NCBI GenBank assembly: GCA_947172415.1
Contig: OX359200.1
Span: forward strand, 1,366,501-1,430,500
Length of the DNA stretch: 64,000 nucleotides
Source of the DNA: Chondrosia reniformis
Taxonomy: Eukaryota; Porifera; Demospongiae; Chondrillida; Chondrillidae
Direction: 5' to 3'
Shown one piece after another: positions 1-12,072 of this stretch; positions within the stretch are counted from its first letter, which is position 1, and the number at the start of each line of letters is the position of its first letter. Below the pieces are notes generated by a model. That model was not told where the DNA came from. It worked only from the letters and a program-made list of their open reading frames with translations, and did no database searches. Made by a program: the position numbers and the translations under genes.

Positions 1-37
1 TCACGTGTATTTTATTAATCATCCACAACAACCTTCT

Positions 38-47
38 TATATAAAAG
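38..47 (+). promoter_or_regulatory. TATA box of the first gene
   Basis: The sequence TATATAAAAG lies about 80 bp before the chosen ATG at 125. The spacing fits a transcription start near 68-75 and a short 5' leader. The same TATAAAAG core precedes the vWA genes at 26284 and 34304. Confidence 0.5.
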
Positions 48-124
48 TGACCATCTAACTAGCCTCATCAGTTATTCAGTTATAGGACAATACAACTGAT
101 AATACAGTGATTGCTTACCCTTAT

Positions 125-1376
125 ATGAACAAGATGGAAATCAAAGGATACTGGAGCTTCAAACTTTTGGCTTGTATTCTTCTTTGGGCAGTAGCTTCAG
201 CTCAGGAGGACGCATGCAGTAATGACGCAATAACTGAAGCTAGTCTTATCAAAGGCAGTCCTCAACTTCGTATGAAGTACCTGAAGCTGTTTGAGAAGCT
301 ATCAGAGGCAGCCATCAGAAGTCTTCACAGCTATCTGGTATGGAATTAGATATATTGCATATAGAACAAGATATTCCTTGTTAAAAATATGGTCAAATGT
401 TAAATATAATTTATATACCATGAATACATGTGTGTTTAGTATATACTATATGAAGAGAGAGAGATAGGTACTTGAGTATATATTTCGTTTTAATCAATAC
501 ATTCTTAAAAGGTGATCATTAAATATATATGTATTATACAGAACGATGCAAGCCGCAATGATCAAGTCAATTTAACAACACTTTTGTCCAATATTTCATC
601 TCCTCACTTTCTGCCTCAAAGAGTAAGTATAGATTTATATGTATACTATCCAATGGACTTTAGAACTAACTTGCTAACATACCTTTATTGTGTTTAAGGT
701 GTCTGATATTATGTATTATGTCTATAGTAAAAATATAGGAATTAATTTCTATTTATATATATATTATTGTAATTCTAACTCTTCATGTGACACTGAATAG
801 GGTTATTTCTTGCTGAATGATTACATCAAGGATATGTTGATCAAAAATATCACACTGAAGCTCCTAATAAAGAAGGCATTAAATAGAATAGGTCAAAATG
901 CAGATATCTTGCTAGAGCAATTGAGAGTTTCACAAAGTAAAATCAATAAATCTGTCAAGAGAGCTTTCAAATTGGTATGTAAAATATTTGTTAGAAACTA
1001 TATTAATAAGTTATAGGTCATCTTAAAAAATAACTACACTACCAGAGATTAAATAAATCAATATACATGCAGTGTTGTAGAAATTAAAACTTTGTTCTTG
1101 TAGAGAAGCGTCTTTAAAGAAGGTTTCGTATCTGGAATGATTCCTCTAATGTTCAATGTGAGTTTTCATGGATATATAGAACAGACGGTTTTCATCACAT
1201 TATATGTAGCTATGTGCATTAACTATAGCAGCTATATGGATACCAAATAATCTGACTGTCTTGAGTTTCAATTCTCTGTATATTAATGCCTCTATGCGTA
1301 GGATCCACTATCCATTACTCTAAATAAAGGAATTCTCATATCATACATTCAAAAAATGACATCTCTGGACATGTAA
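125..1376 (+). CDS. small secreted helix-rich protein, five exons, unknown family
   Basis: Exons 125-337, 542-622, 801-974, 1104-1157 and 1302-1376 join with GT..AG introns, every one in phase 0, giving about 198 residues. The ATG at 125 is the first in frame; another follows at 134. Residues about 10-26 form a hydrophobic signal peptide ending in an AVASA-type cleavage site before QEDAC. The mature part has one cysteine, several N-glycosylation sequons (NLT, NIS, NIT, NKS) and long amphipathic Lys/Leu/Ile-rich stretches that look helical, especially in exon 3. I do not recognise the family. Secreted size, helical composition and uniformly phase-0 introns resemble helical cytokine genes, but I see no diagnostic motif, so this is only a structural analogy. 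Confidence 0.7.
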
Positions 1377-1779
1377 GAAACAGCAGAAACCAACCGTTAC
1401 CATGGCTGTGAATAATTTTGCAAGCATTACTTCATTTTACATAACATTGCATTTATCTATTATTGTAAACTACTATTATTATAACTTCATAATTGTTTGA
1501 GCTGAGAAGGATCGATCTGGTCAAATAACAAATATCCGTATACGTATGTGGCTCTGAATTGACTATCAATTCAAAGTATGATTGTATATATAATATGTGT
1601 GTACAACATGCAACAGCAGCAGTTTAGCATATATAATACGTAATATATACATGTGCTGACAAACACAAATTAGCCTCACTGACAGCCTAATATATAGTCT
1701 ATACACAAGGTCATACACAGGTACTGAATATAAGGTATAAATAACAGTTGCTACAAAGGAAAGACATACAAAAATAGTT
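1377..1779. other. gap between two converging genes
   Basis: AT-rich sequence between the stop of the secreted-protein gene and the stop of the minus-strand MTSS-like gene. I see no coding exon here; it should hold both 3' untranslated regions. Confidence 0.5.
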
Positions 1780-4700
1780 CTAATTAAAGTTTGGTCTTTG
1801 CATGATGCCTCCTTGAAGCATAGGTGTTGACCGGTCGTTAGTAATGGCCTTTTTTAACCTGGCCTGCTTGATTGCTTGTAAAAATGGGCTTGAGTCTTCT
1901 TCCTCTTCAGCAATTGTATCAGTGCCTTCTGAGAAGGAATTAGATCTTGGAACATTTTCCTCCTTAAAAGACGACTTTGCAAGTGAACCAGTAGTCTCAG
2001 ATCTATCTCGGTGTGGTTTTGGTTTAGTGGCCACAGGGGGAGGTCCCTTCTTCCCCTGCATCCTCTGAGGGATCCTGGGAGAGGCCACAATACCCACTGA
2101 GTCCTGTAGCTGTTGATTGGCTCCCGCATGGCGTCTGATCACTGGAGGAGTAAATGCTAGGCTTGGCTGGGACTGTGAGAAGCTCAGATGGGAGTCATGT
2201 TGCAGTGGAAGTATCCTCCGTATTTCCGAAGTGGATTCATTGAGTCTGGGCAGCTCTGCTGGCATCACTTCAACTGCAGAGACTGAAGAGGCAGAGGATG
2301 ATACCTGGCTGGAGACAGAGGGGGTGGGAGACTGAGGGTAAAGAGCTAACAGTGGCCTCCCAGTGGGTGTTTCTGTTGGTGGAGGAGGTGGGGGTGGGGG
2401 AGGAGTCCCAGAGGGAGAACGTGAGCACTCATCAAATGAAGAAGCACTGGGTGAGCTAGCAGGATTACTCCGAGGTGGACTGCCAACTTTCTACAATAAA
2501 AATCATATTCATATACGTACTGTATATGACTACCACAATGCATATTGACTCAAAATCAACACATCAATTAACTGGAGCAACTCTTCTCTTACTAAATTAC
2601 CTCAACAATGTTTAGGGCTCTGTCTTGTAGTTTGTGAGGATTACTTGCTGCCTTATTTAATTCCTTAGTCACTGACTCCAAGTAGCTTAAATCACCCGCC
2701 ATCTTCTTCTCAAGAGACTACAGAATTAGATATACATACTTCAAAGTGAGGTCAGATATTAAGAAGACATTTTTGTGTGCTGGCTGTGTGAGACTAATTA
2801 AAATGACTGGAATATTGACTGAGCTTACTAAAACATGAAGTATCATTTCACTGAATTTACAATGCCATGCCCTCTCTTCCACAAGTATCCGGCTCAAGTG
2901 TTTCTTAGCAACAGCCACTGCACTGGAAAATTTACTTTCCGTCTCCTACAAACAACAGAGTGAACCGTTTGGTCAAAACTCTCTTTTACTTTATGGCTCT
3001 TTTGAACTCACCGTCTGCTGATGATTCAACTGGATTCGAAGCAACTCAACTTTACTACCTTGTTTCTCTGCAAACACAATAGGGACTTATGTAGTACAGT
3101 AAAACTTGTTAAGGCATGTGCTTTGATAATCACAGTTTCACTACATGGAGGTATTCTCTACATTCATATTCATTATAGTCTGGTAAACTGAGAATAAGAA
3201 ACGTTTCTAACAGATCAGTAGCTCCTGAAAGGTCAATAGTGATTGCAGTGTCATGTGACCAGCATGTGACCAGCATGTGACCAGCAGACCAACCTTTCTT
3301 AATTTTCCCTTCTAGTTTCTTTTCTATCTTAACTGTGCCCTTTGTTGCTTCTTTGGCTTCTTTCACTGCTTTTGCCAACTCTACATGAACACAACAGAGA
3401 TTAATGGAGACAGGGCAAACATCTAGATCCCACAATTACTAAACTACTAGCCGACCTCCTTACATAACCAATGTTAGCAGATTATAATTGTTTAGACAAA
3501 ATTTTGTATTTTTCAAATTAATATCTTCTGCTCATAAAAGAGATTTTCTTAATTATTCTGTGAAACATTAGTAAATAATACTGCACTGCATACCTCACCC
3601 AGTGTGAGTTGTATATTGTTACTATGTTTAAATGTTTAAATGGCTCATTTGATGTGATATAATATTAGTACTCTGTTATCATTACATTGCTAGGATACAG
3701 TTTCAAGATAGCATTATATATAGAATTGATATGCTATCGGTACAGAAAATGAAAGATTGACAGTCAAGTAATGTACCAAAGCAAATGACCCTGTCTAATA
3801 TGTCTCACCTATGGAACCAGTAATTAATAATCTACAATAGACCTGTGACCAAAGAGGCCATTGTTTAATTGTACATGAACACTTTGGTAAATTGAAATGG
3901 TTGAGTGTCAGCAGTCAACACAGAGGTTTCATCAGCTATGAACTTGACTTTATTAATTACGTGAGTTACAGCACTCAAAACTAAAGTGCCAGATTTAAGC
4001 AAGTAACAATCCTAGAGCCAGATTTAAGCAAGTAACAATCCTAGAGCCAGATTTAAGCAAGTAACAATCCTAGAGCCAGATTTAAGCAAGTAACAATCCT
4101 AGAAGTGACTGTTCATACTGTTAATTTCCATTGTGTTACCTTTCTCTTGGTCTCGCTCCAGTGAATGTTCCAGCTTCTTCCAATCCTCCAATCTCTCTGC
4201 TAGTGGGGAGAGCAGTTTGTGTTGAATAGTACTATAAACGTAGATTAACGACAACTTACTTATATACTAGACAAACAAGCAAATTAACAAGGCACTAGTG
4301 TGTTATTGTGTTATGTTTTGACTGTATCAAATCTTCCCCCGCAGTCCAACCCATCTGAGACTCCTCATACAAGAGGCTATTTACAATCCACAAGTGACAC
4401 CCTACATTTTTTACCTTACCTGGAATACTATAACATTGCATTGTATACAAAACAATTTTAAACACAGACCCTTAAACCTGGCACTTTACAATCAACCCAA
4501 GTGGGGCTAAAATTACACTCACTCTAAGAATGGGAAAATCAGTCAAGGGACAAATTGGAAGTACGTACATGTTTTATCAGCCAAGCATTGTTATTATAGG
4601 GTGCATGGTCTGGTACATAACCATACACAACTGTGTCCTTATATAGTGGTAATACATTAGGTATATGGTATATGGTATGTATATATGTATGGTATATATA

Positions 4701-6345
4701 TGTATGGTATATATATGGTATATGGTATATATGTATGGTATATATATGGTATATGGTATATATGTATACATGGATGAATCTTATAAGGCTATGCAGTACT
4801 CCTTACCTGGATATCTCCCTTATCCTCAGCTCCTGTCCCTTATGCCACATTGCCATATTGGTCAGTACTGTTCCTATCTCCCTAGAATCACCTACATCAT
4901 AAAAGGATATGTGAAGATTGAACTATGGCAGCCCCTACATTAGGCACCAATATCCTTTACAAAATTGATGAAGTGTTTATAGCACACAATGAATCTATCA
5001 GTTGTCACAACATGGATCACCTTATTTGTTCAATTAACAACAACAACTGTACATTTGTATATCCACACTCCACATAGCTTCAATATAAACTATTTCTTTA
5101 ATCTGGCCCTCATAAAATACTTCAAAGTTATCCAGCATGGGTTAGAGATCATAGAATGGATTATCTTTACCACCATCATCACGGTTGAGTTGGATGGTAT
5201 CAAATTAAATTATCAGATAAATGGAAACAAGTGACTCCTTCACTAGGGAATGCATGTGGTTATCTGTGTATTATAACTCTTTTGACACTTAGGTTCTACA
5301 TAACAACTGAAGGTTCATAAAGTTTGATTTCTTTTACATAAAACCAATCAGGCAAAACTAACACTGAAACTATTATTTTAAATAATATTGATGTGTAACT
5401 TTCAATGAAATTCCTTTTGGAACTAGGCGGACTTTAAATGAATCTCATTCTGTGACTATTACAATTCTGAGATTTTCCTAATATACACATTGACTATATT
5501 AATGCCAAGTTACAACAAAACAGAACAATAAAGGTGTAAACAAAGGCAGCATTTAACTAAACAATGGTTTAACTAGTTAAAAGCTTGGAGACAATATCAT
5601 ATCCTATATATCTCTTCCATCCCAAAATGGTTATGACATATACCATACCTTTTGAATGTGCTGTGTGTTCTGCAATTTTCTGAAAGCCATCAAAGAAGCT
5701 TGCAAGGTGAAGGAGCGCGTGACTGTTAAAGAGACAGGGGTGAGGAGAAGTGAGTGTAATTAATAATATTTAGTGGCCATTTAGGGGCTAAGCCAAAATA
5801 GTGAAAATTAAACACGATAATACAGTCATTTATTAAAAGTGTCGACGCTGCTTGGCTATGCTGTGTGTGGGTGGTACTCACTCCATCGCCTTATGAAATC
5901 GGTTCCCCCTCTCCAACAAGTCATCCCAGTACGGGAAGCCGCCCTAAAGTTAGGAAAAGAGAATAGTCTCCTCCAGTAATACATGATATGACATTGAAGT
6001 GAAAACTTAACATTTTATTATGAATGAACGCATTGTAAAGACAATACACGTATATCTGCACACCGCTGAACAAAGGAGAATATGGAGAAGGGGTCGGTCA
6101 ATGAGGAAGCAGCGCTTATATGCAACAAAGTTAATCAGGCTAGACTGTTTAGAATGGTCTGTAGGGGGTTATCAGGGTATCTAGAGTCTGCGAATGCTAC
6201 AACACTAGATTCTAGAAAAGCCTGCACGAGGTGTAACTTTCCACGCGCTAAACCTCTCCCATACCTTGATATGACTGGTTATCTGCTTAAACGAATCCCC
6301 CAAAGTCGAAAGATCGACTGTTGTAAAGTCTATTTCGAACGCCAT
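1780..6345 (-). CDS. MTSS1: MTSS-like I-BAR domain protein with C-terminal WH2 motif
   Basis: Ten exons, in transcript order: 6345-6265, 5943-5882, 5722-5649, 4891-4807, 4231-4140, 3380-3294, 3067-3012, 2945-2829, 2717-2601 and 2490-1780. All phases agree, giving about 493 residues. Residues 1 to about 255 match the I-BAR (IMD) domain of MTSS1/MTSS2 closely: GGFPYWDDLL, ASFFDGFQKIA, SREIGTVL, ERLEDWKKLEHSL, and a lysine-rich helix ending IKKG. I-BAR dimers bind PI(4,5)P2 membranes and make outward protrusions. The second half is Ser/Pro-rich with a run of about eight prolines, a possible SH3 or profilin ligand, and it ends in a WH2-like actin-binding helix (FLQAIKQARLKKA). The protein is shorter than human MTSS1 (about 750 residues), mainly in the linker. 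Family assignment is strong; MTSS1 versus MTSS2 cannot be split. Confidence 0.9.
3988..4103. repeat. 29-bp tandem repeat, four copies
   Basis: Four nearly identical copies of a 29-bp unit beginning GCCAGATTTAAGCAAGTAAC, inside an intron of the MTSS-like gene. Confidence 0.9.
4660..4772. repeat. TATATGGTA microsatellite
   Basis: Irregular tandem array of TATGGTATA/TATATGTATGG units in an intron of the MTSS-like gene. It creates spurious Tyr/Ile/Met-rich open frames on both strands. Confidence 0.85.
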
Positions 6346-6503
6346 CTCCAACGTCTCCCAGATGTGAGCTTGAGTATGTTCTAGTGAAAATCCCTATTCC
6401 GTCCAACCCTTGTATAGGAGCAGTGAGGGGCGTGTCCTATAGGACTACATCTATGAATCTCATTACAGAGGCTATTAATTAAATCAAACTCCAATGAATG
6501 TAT

Positions 6504-9500
6504 TTAGGAGCCTACTGAGACAGCAGTGGGAGATATGTGGTCTTTGGGGAATGGTTTGTTGTTTACATCAACAGTGGTCAAGTTCCAAACAGAAACACAA
6601 ACAAAGTCAATCGCCATCTTCTCCAAGCAGATTCTCTTGATTTTGGGTTTTGTAATGATCAGAACATCTCCTAAAACTGGACCTTTCCCTTCAGCTACAT
6701 TGTAAAGTGTGACACCAGTAGCTTCTCCTTTGTGGTCCAGACAAACTAGACACCTGTTGTACAAACACAAAATTCTATTGGTCAAACTGTGCAACTATAT
6801 ACTGTGAATACTGTACATATGTGTATGTATGTATAAATACATATACCATGTACTACCCCTCCATTCTTTGTTAACTGATCCTAATTAATCTTATAAACTA
6901 ATGTATGTATAGCACATGCTGTACAACATAGCAGACAATGACAGCATTATTAATGGCCAACACCAAAGTAGATGGAACAAATTAAAAGAATGCAGATCAG
7001 TTAATTGGCACTATTGTAAACTAGGAGTTTTGAAGACCCAATTTCAAGGGAACCACAGTTGAATGAAGTTATGATAGCTGAACATTCACATCACAGTAGA
7101 GAAGTAATGGAAACAAAATTAGTGCCATCCCGTGTGTACATATGTATGCACAACCAACCATGAAATTACTTTAAATTACCAATAACTTTGCAATTTAAAC
7201 TTAAAAGTGTTAAAGGATAATAAGTAAATAAAAACATTGTGTACTAAATGTAAGAAGTCTCGCGACCCAATGATTTTAATGCTATAAGTAGCTTAACTCA
7301 AATTCTTTAAATAACTAATTATTAACTGATAAGGAAACCACAAGCTTTTTAGCTTTTGGGAGTACTTATCAGTTACTGTAGATAACCATTCATTGTATGC
7401 CATACTGATGAGTCCTAATATGTACGTACAAAAACTGTCTATGGCTCAACCATCTCTTTGAGTGGCTAGGGGAGACTCTGATTCCCATCAAGCGAACTTT
7501 GGTTCCACCTGTTACTCATTGTGCTCCCAGGAGACATGAGGGGGTGGGGTAAAATCCAGAGTCAAATGAGACCTCACAGCTTTAAGATTGGCTTCAGATA
7601 TTGAAGTCCTCTAATTTTCGTAATTACTAATAAATCCTGTGTGTAAATGATCTATTTGGTTCAGATTAGGTAACCTTTTGGAGTTATTTTTCTGGGAAGT
7701 GCTATTTTATGGAGGGACTGCACTAAATGGAGCATTCCTTTGAGTTGGCAAACGTAGTAAACATGAACTGCTAATTTTGAGCTATTGAGTCAAGCTAACA
7801 GGTTTCTATGGCTCACATTGGCAGTTGTTCCTCAGTCTGGCATTGCCCGGCAACCATCAAGTGAAGCTTCTCAGCTCTTCCACTATCAAGTGCTGAGGAG
7901 AGACAGTCAGTGTCTGGGAACTGAGCAAGTTTCTCAAGGAAAGCTGTTGTTTGCTTGGGTTTCAATCTGCCCTGTCAGAAAGGGCAAATTAGATTGTGAA
8001 GACCTCCGGTGAATCAGGAGGAAATAGGTGATTAATATGAAGACCTTTACCTTCAGCTGTATCAACTGCTGAAACTGTTTTAACTTTTGCAATAAACCTT
8101 TTCCACTCTCCCTTGGAGCTGGCCAGAGGGGGTCTAGATTGCCAGCCATTTCAAAGTCCTCAAGGGCTGCACCGTACTCCTCAAGGTATTTGTACAACTA
8201 AAGCAACAAGAACACAATAAGTAACACATCACACAGACTCAACACATGATGTTGGAAATCTAATAGAAGGGTTTCCTCATTCTTGGGGAAGAAATGTAGC
8301 ATATTCACAGCATTGCCTAGGATATACTGGAAATAGGTTAAAAATAGGCCAAATGATTTCATTTCCCAACGAATAATCAACCTCCAGAACATTGCTGTTC
8401 AATAACTATTCAAACCTTATTTGTTAGGCATTTTAAAATAACTTGCATTATATCCATGTAGCTAAACAGAACTTAAATTACTTAAATATAATTGTGATGA
8501 ATTAGGTACCAACATTCCATTATAATACTCTCAAACATATGTACACATGAACAATCTAAAACACCATTTTCCTATAGATATGGTTCACATACGTATACAT
8601 ATGAGGCTATAAGGAAACATACAAATCGAATAGGCCATTTTTCTAGACTATGTATTATTACTAAGGGAAGCCTTTGAAACCTTGGATGAGGATACAGTTC
8701 TGTATTTAAACTTTCTTCCTTTTAACACTGGGCCAGACAGCTGTTTCTGTGAATTCCACCTTTCATCAGTGACCCTGGGAATCTTTATCTTCTTCTTGAT
8801 CCTTGTTAAGTCTTTATGTATTTAATTAAAACAGTTGTGACATATATGCCAATTCAAACACTATGGATAATCACTGGAATTATATTATGTGGATTGATAT
8901 TTTGAAGGCAGTCATCCAAACTTGCCACCAGAAGTGTACCACATTCTAAATTCATATACATATAGGGCAAAACAGATGTCTGTGGTTCTTTGATCTTGGA
9001 TAACTGGGAGGCAATCACTGGTTGCCACTTTCAGTAGGACTTTGGTCCCCCAGAGCCAAGATAAGGCTTTTGGTCACTTGGTTAGTTTGGTGTAATATAA
9101 TTACTATGATAATACTAATAGCCTTAGCACAGGCATTAACCCCCATTTTAGTGCATATTCACGATAAATGGATAGCTATAGGATACCTACAATACATCAT
9201 CAAAAACTATTAATGAAAAGTATATGATGGATCAAAATCTTTAATGTGGAGAAGCACGCTGCTTATAAATGGGCAAGTAGATGTCCACTTAAGCTTATAG
9301 AGCTAGAGTCTCTTCCACCATATTTAACTATAAAGTGATACTCAAACCACAACTATTGTACATCATAGAATAAGCAAAAAAGTAAATAGCAACATATGTC
9401 GGAAATAGAAGCCAGCTACTACACAAATAGGCTACTGTATATGCGTATACTGCATACACATTAAATTTATCCTGCAGTAATGTAATAAAAGTTTTAATGT

Positions 9501-11841
9501 AATTCTTTTGTACTATAGAACAACACAATACCACCTGAATCACTGAAAATGCTCTATTGTACAGTCTTCCTGGGGATGAGGTGATATGGTCCACTGAACA
9601 CAAGTTGTGAGTGACAATACCATATTAGTAATTAATGGCATATTTAGTGGCTGCTTGATGCTGCACATTTATATAATTACCATAAATAGGAGATTTGAGG
9701 ATGTCACAATTGTTGTCACATGCAATGTACTGTACATACTAACCACAGCTCTGTTATAATGGAGGTCTGGATTATAATAAGTCTTCTTATCTTTCTCCTA
9801 ACAAGAGCAAAGGAGAGATAGTGGAAATCATGACCCTTACAAGAAACTTACTGCATTAGAATAGGCTGCCAAAGCCTTCTTTGAAAGTTCTTCATCTTGT
9901 CCATTGAGAAAGAACATGGACAAATAAGCATTTCCAAGTACCACTTAAAAGAAAAAATAAAAGACATTCCAGAGATGTTCCAAGCCATGTTTCTGTCTTT
10001 ATAATGCAAAAACATTCATCTGGTGAAACTAAGGTCACTTGAAACATGAAACCTTACTGATGTTTATAGAAGTGCAAATAAGTTTACAAAATATATCACA
10101 CTTGAAGAGCTCTACATAGGTACAATCCTGTTTAGAAATATTTGAATTACTAACAGGACATGCTTACTCCAAGATTGGCCATCCTTGATGTCCATTGCTA
10201 CTGCTTCCTTTGCATGCTCCAAACTCTTTTTGGTGTTCTCCATGTGATTGGCTGTGCCTTGCTCAATGCGTCTCAGAACCATGGAGAGACATCTCATGGA
10301 TTCACAATTCCTTTTCTGTTCACAGAAGCAAATAAAGGATTACTTTAATTACAGCAGTTCTGCATGGGAATATTAGCATACTAAGTAGGTAGGGTAGGGT
10401 GTGGTAGGGACAGAGGTAGTGGGTGTGGTAGGGACAGAGGTAGTGGGTGTGGTAGGGACAGAGGTAGTGGGTGTGGTAGGGACAGAGGTAGTGGGTGTGG
10501 TAGGGACAGAGGTAGTGGGTGTGGTAGGGACAGAGGTAGTGGGTGTGGTAGGGACAGAGGTAGTGGGTGTGGTAGGGAGAGAGGCAGTGGGTGTGGTAGG
10601 GACAGAGGTAGTGGGTGTGGTAGGGAGAGAGGCAGTGGGTGTGGTAGGGACAGAGGTAGTGGGTGTGGTAGGGACAGAGGTAGTGGGTGTGGTAGGGACA
10701 GAGGTAGTGGGTGTGGTAGGGAGAGAGGCAGTGGGTGTGGTAGGGACAGAGGTAGTGGGTGTGGTAGGGACAGAGGTAGTGGGTGTGGTAGGGACAGAGG
10801 TAGTGGGTGTGGTAGGGACAGAGGTAGTGGGTGTGGTAGGGACAGAGGTAGTGGGTGTGGTAGGGACAGAGGTAGTGGGTGTGGTAGGGACAGAGGTAGT
10901 GGGTGTGGTAGGGACAGAGGCAGTGGGTGTGGTAGGGACAGAGGCAGTGGGTGTGGTAGGGACAGAGGCAGTGGGTGTGGTAGGGACAGAGGCAGTGGGT
11001 GTGGTAGGGTTGGCTCCCTTCAAAGACCTAACCAATGTATCCCCAATAACCTGCTGCAGAGCTCCTTGAAAGCAGTTCTTTGCTTCCGACAGTTGGCCTT
11101 TCTTCCAGAAACACTCTCCAAGCTGATTCCACGCACCTACAATGCTGGGGTCCAATTTGACAGCTTTAGCTAAAAGTTCTTCAGCTTTAGAGTTGTAAGA
11201 TGCAAGAACATTAAGTAACTTTCCTTCAGTGTAGTACCACTGCGCTCTCTGAGAAGATTCTAAGAAATACACATAGTAACTAATTATCCGTTACACTGAA
11301 AGTCATATCATAATTAACAGCCTAGAGCTCTTACTGACAGCAAAAACAGTATATTATAAACAGTAATTGATGCTCTAGTTCTTGACATTACATGAGCAAT
11401 CTAATACACAAGTTTTCTTACATCCTACATCTACTTCAGAGTAAGAAATTAAACCTAGTGAGAGCTTTGGATGAGGATACAAGAGTTTTCTCCTCCTTCT
11501 CCACTGGGCCACTGGTCTCTACATTAGGTACACGTGATACTTTCATTTCATTAAACACTACAGCAGTCAGCTGCAATGGCGAAGAGACAAATTGCTAGTT
11601 ACATAATGTGCATTCCATTAACCTTTCGAATCTAATGCAGCTAGCAGCGCTTGGGCTTCCTGTTGTTTGACTTGCAATAGCGATTCTTTCCTCTCTGCTT
11701 GATCCAGGGCGTGTTCCAGGAAGAAGTTGTCTCTGAACGAATACACTTCTTCTATCGCTTTCTGAAAGAGAACGCACAGTGCTAGTTAAAGTTATTTGAC
11801 TCTTTGTAATGGATTACCTTTGCTTCTTCGAGTGCATCCAT
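6504..11841 (-). CDS. TTC5: tetratricopeptide repeat protein 5 (Strap)
   Basis: Nine exons, in transcript order: 11841-11818, 11761-11623, 11259-11051, 10315-10168, 9943-9852, 9797-9744, 8197-8051, 7971-7817 and 6786-6504. Phases agree and give about 416 residues, against 440 in human. Landmarks match TTC5 in order: VYSFRDNFF near the N terminus, KAEELLAKAVKLDP and AWNQLGECFWKKG (TPR), LSMVLRRIEQ, NPDLHYNRAV, LDPLWPAPRE, and a C-terminal OB-fold region with GVTLYNV and VLGDVLIITKP. In other animals TTC5 is a p300/JMY cofactor in stress signalling and recognises nascent tubulin in tubulin mRNA autoregulation. The acceptor for the last exon was chosen at 6787 because it restores phase and the OB-fold start; an alternative lies at 6754. 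An upstream ATG is followed by an in-frame stop, so 11841 is the start. Confidence 0.9.
6787..7816. other. last TTC5 intron
   Basis: AT-rich intronic sequence. I looked for a further OB-fold exon on the minus strand and found none; the flanking exons already join in phase. Confidence 0.5.
8198..9743. other. long TTC5 intron with a dispersed-repeat fragment
   Basis: Mostly unremarkable AT-rich intron. Around 8690-8800 it carries a segment (reverse-complement sense) that is also recognisable near 38390-38450 and partly near 11450-11520: a GATGAAGGGTGGAATTCCC-like core followed by a CTGGGCCAGTG-like piece. Confidence 0.5.
10397..11010. repeat. 24-bp minisatellite in a TTC5 intron
   Basis: About 25 copies of a 24-bp unit, GTGGGTGTGGTAGGGACAGA plus GGTA, lie just inside the donor of TTC5 exon 3 (donor at 11050). 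Variants alternate at GGTA/GGCA and ACAGA/AGAGA. Because 24 is a multiple of three, the array is open on both strands; on the minus strand it would read as PTTPTTSV repeats running on in frame from exon 3. Splice phases and the conserved TTC5 sequence show it is intronic. Confidence 0.9.
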
Positions 11842-12072
11842 ACTGATATTGTATTCCTGCTTAAAATACACTAACCAGTAGGAGGAAACAACTTCTGGAG
11901 CGCCATTTTTATTTTGAGTGTGACAATCACTTTCCGCCTTAAAATATTTTGATATACAATATACATTATCAACTTTACAATGAAATTAAACAACTTTTCT
12001 TTTAAATCTGAATATTATTCACCTTCAAAAAGTACAGAACTACTGATGATTTAAGTATGTCTTAGGAAAGCA

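Noticed and set aside
4633-4943. Tyr/Ile/Met-rich small frames
   Set aside because: Microsatellite translation; on the minus strand the true feature is an MTSS-like exon at 4807-4891.
10401-11069. 222-residue plus-strand frame of VGVVGTEV repeats as a gene
   Set aside because: It is the 24-bp intron minisatellite read on the opposite strand; no start context or flanking exons.
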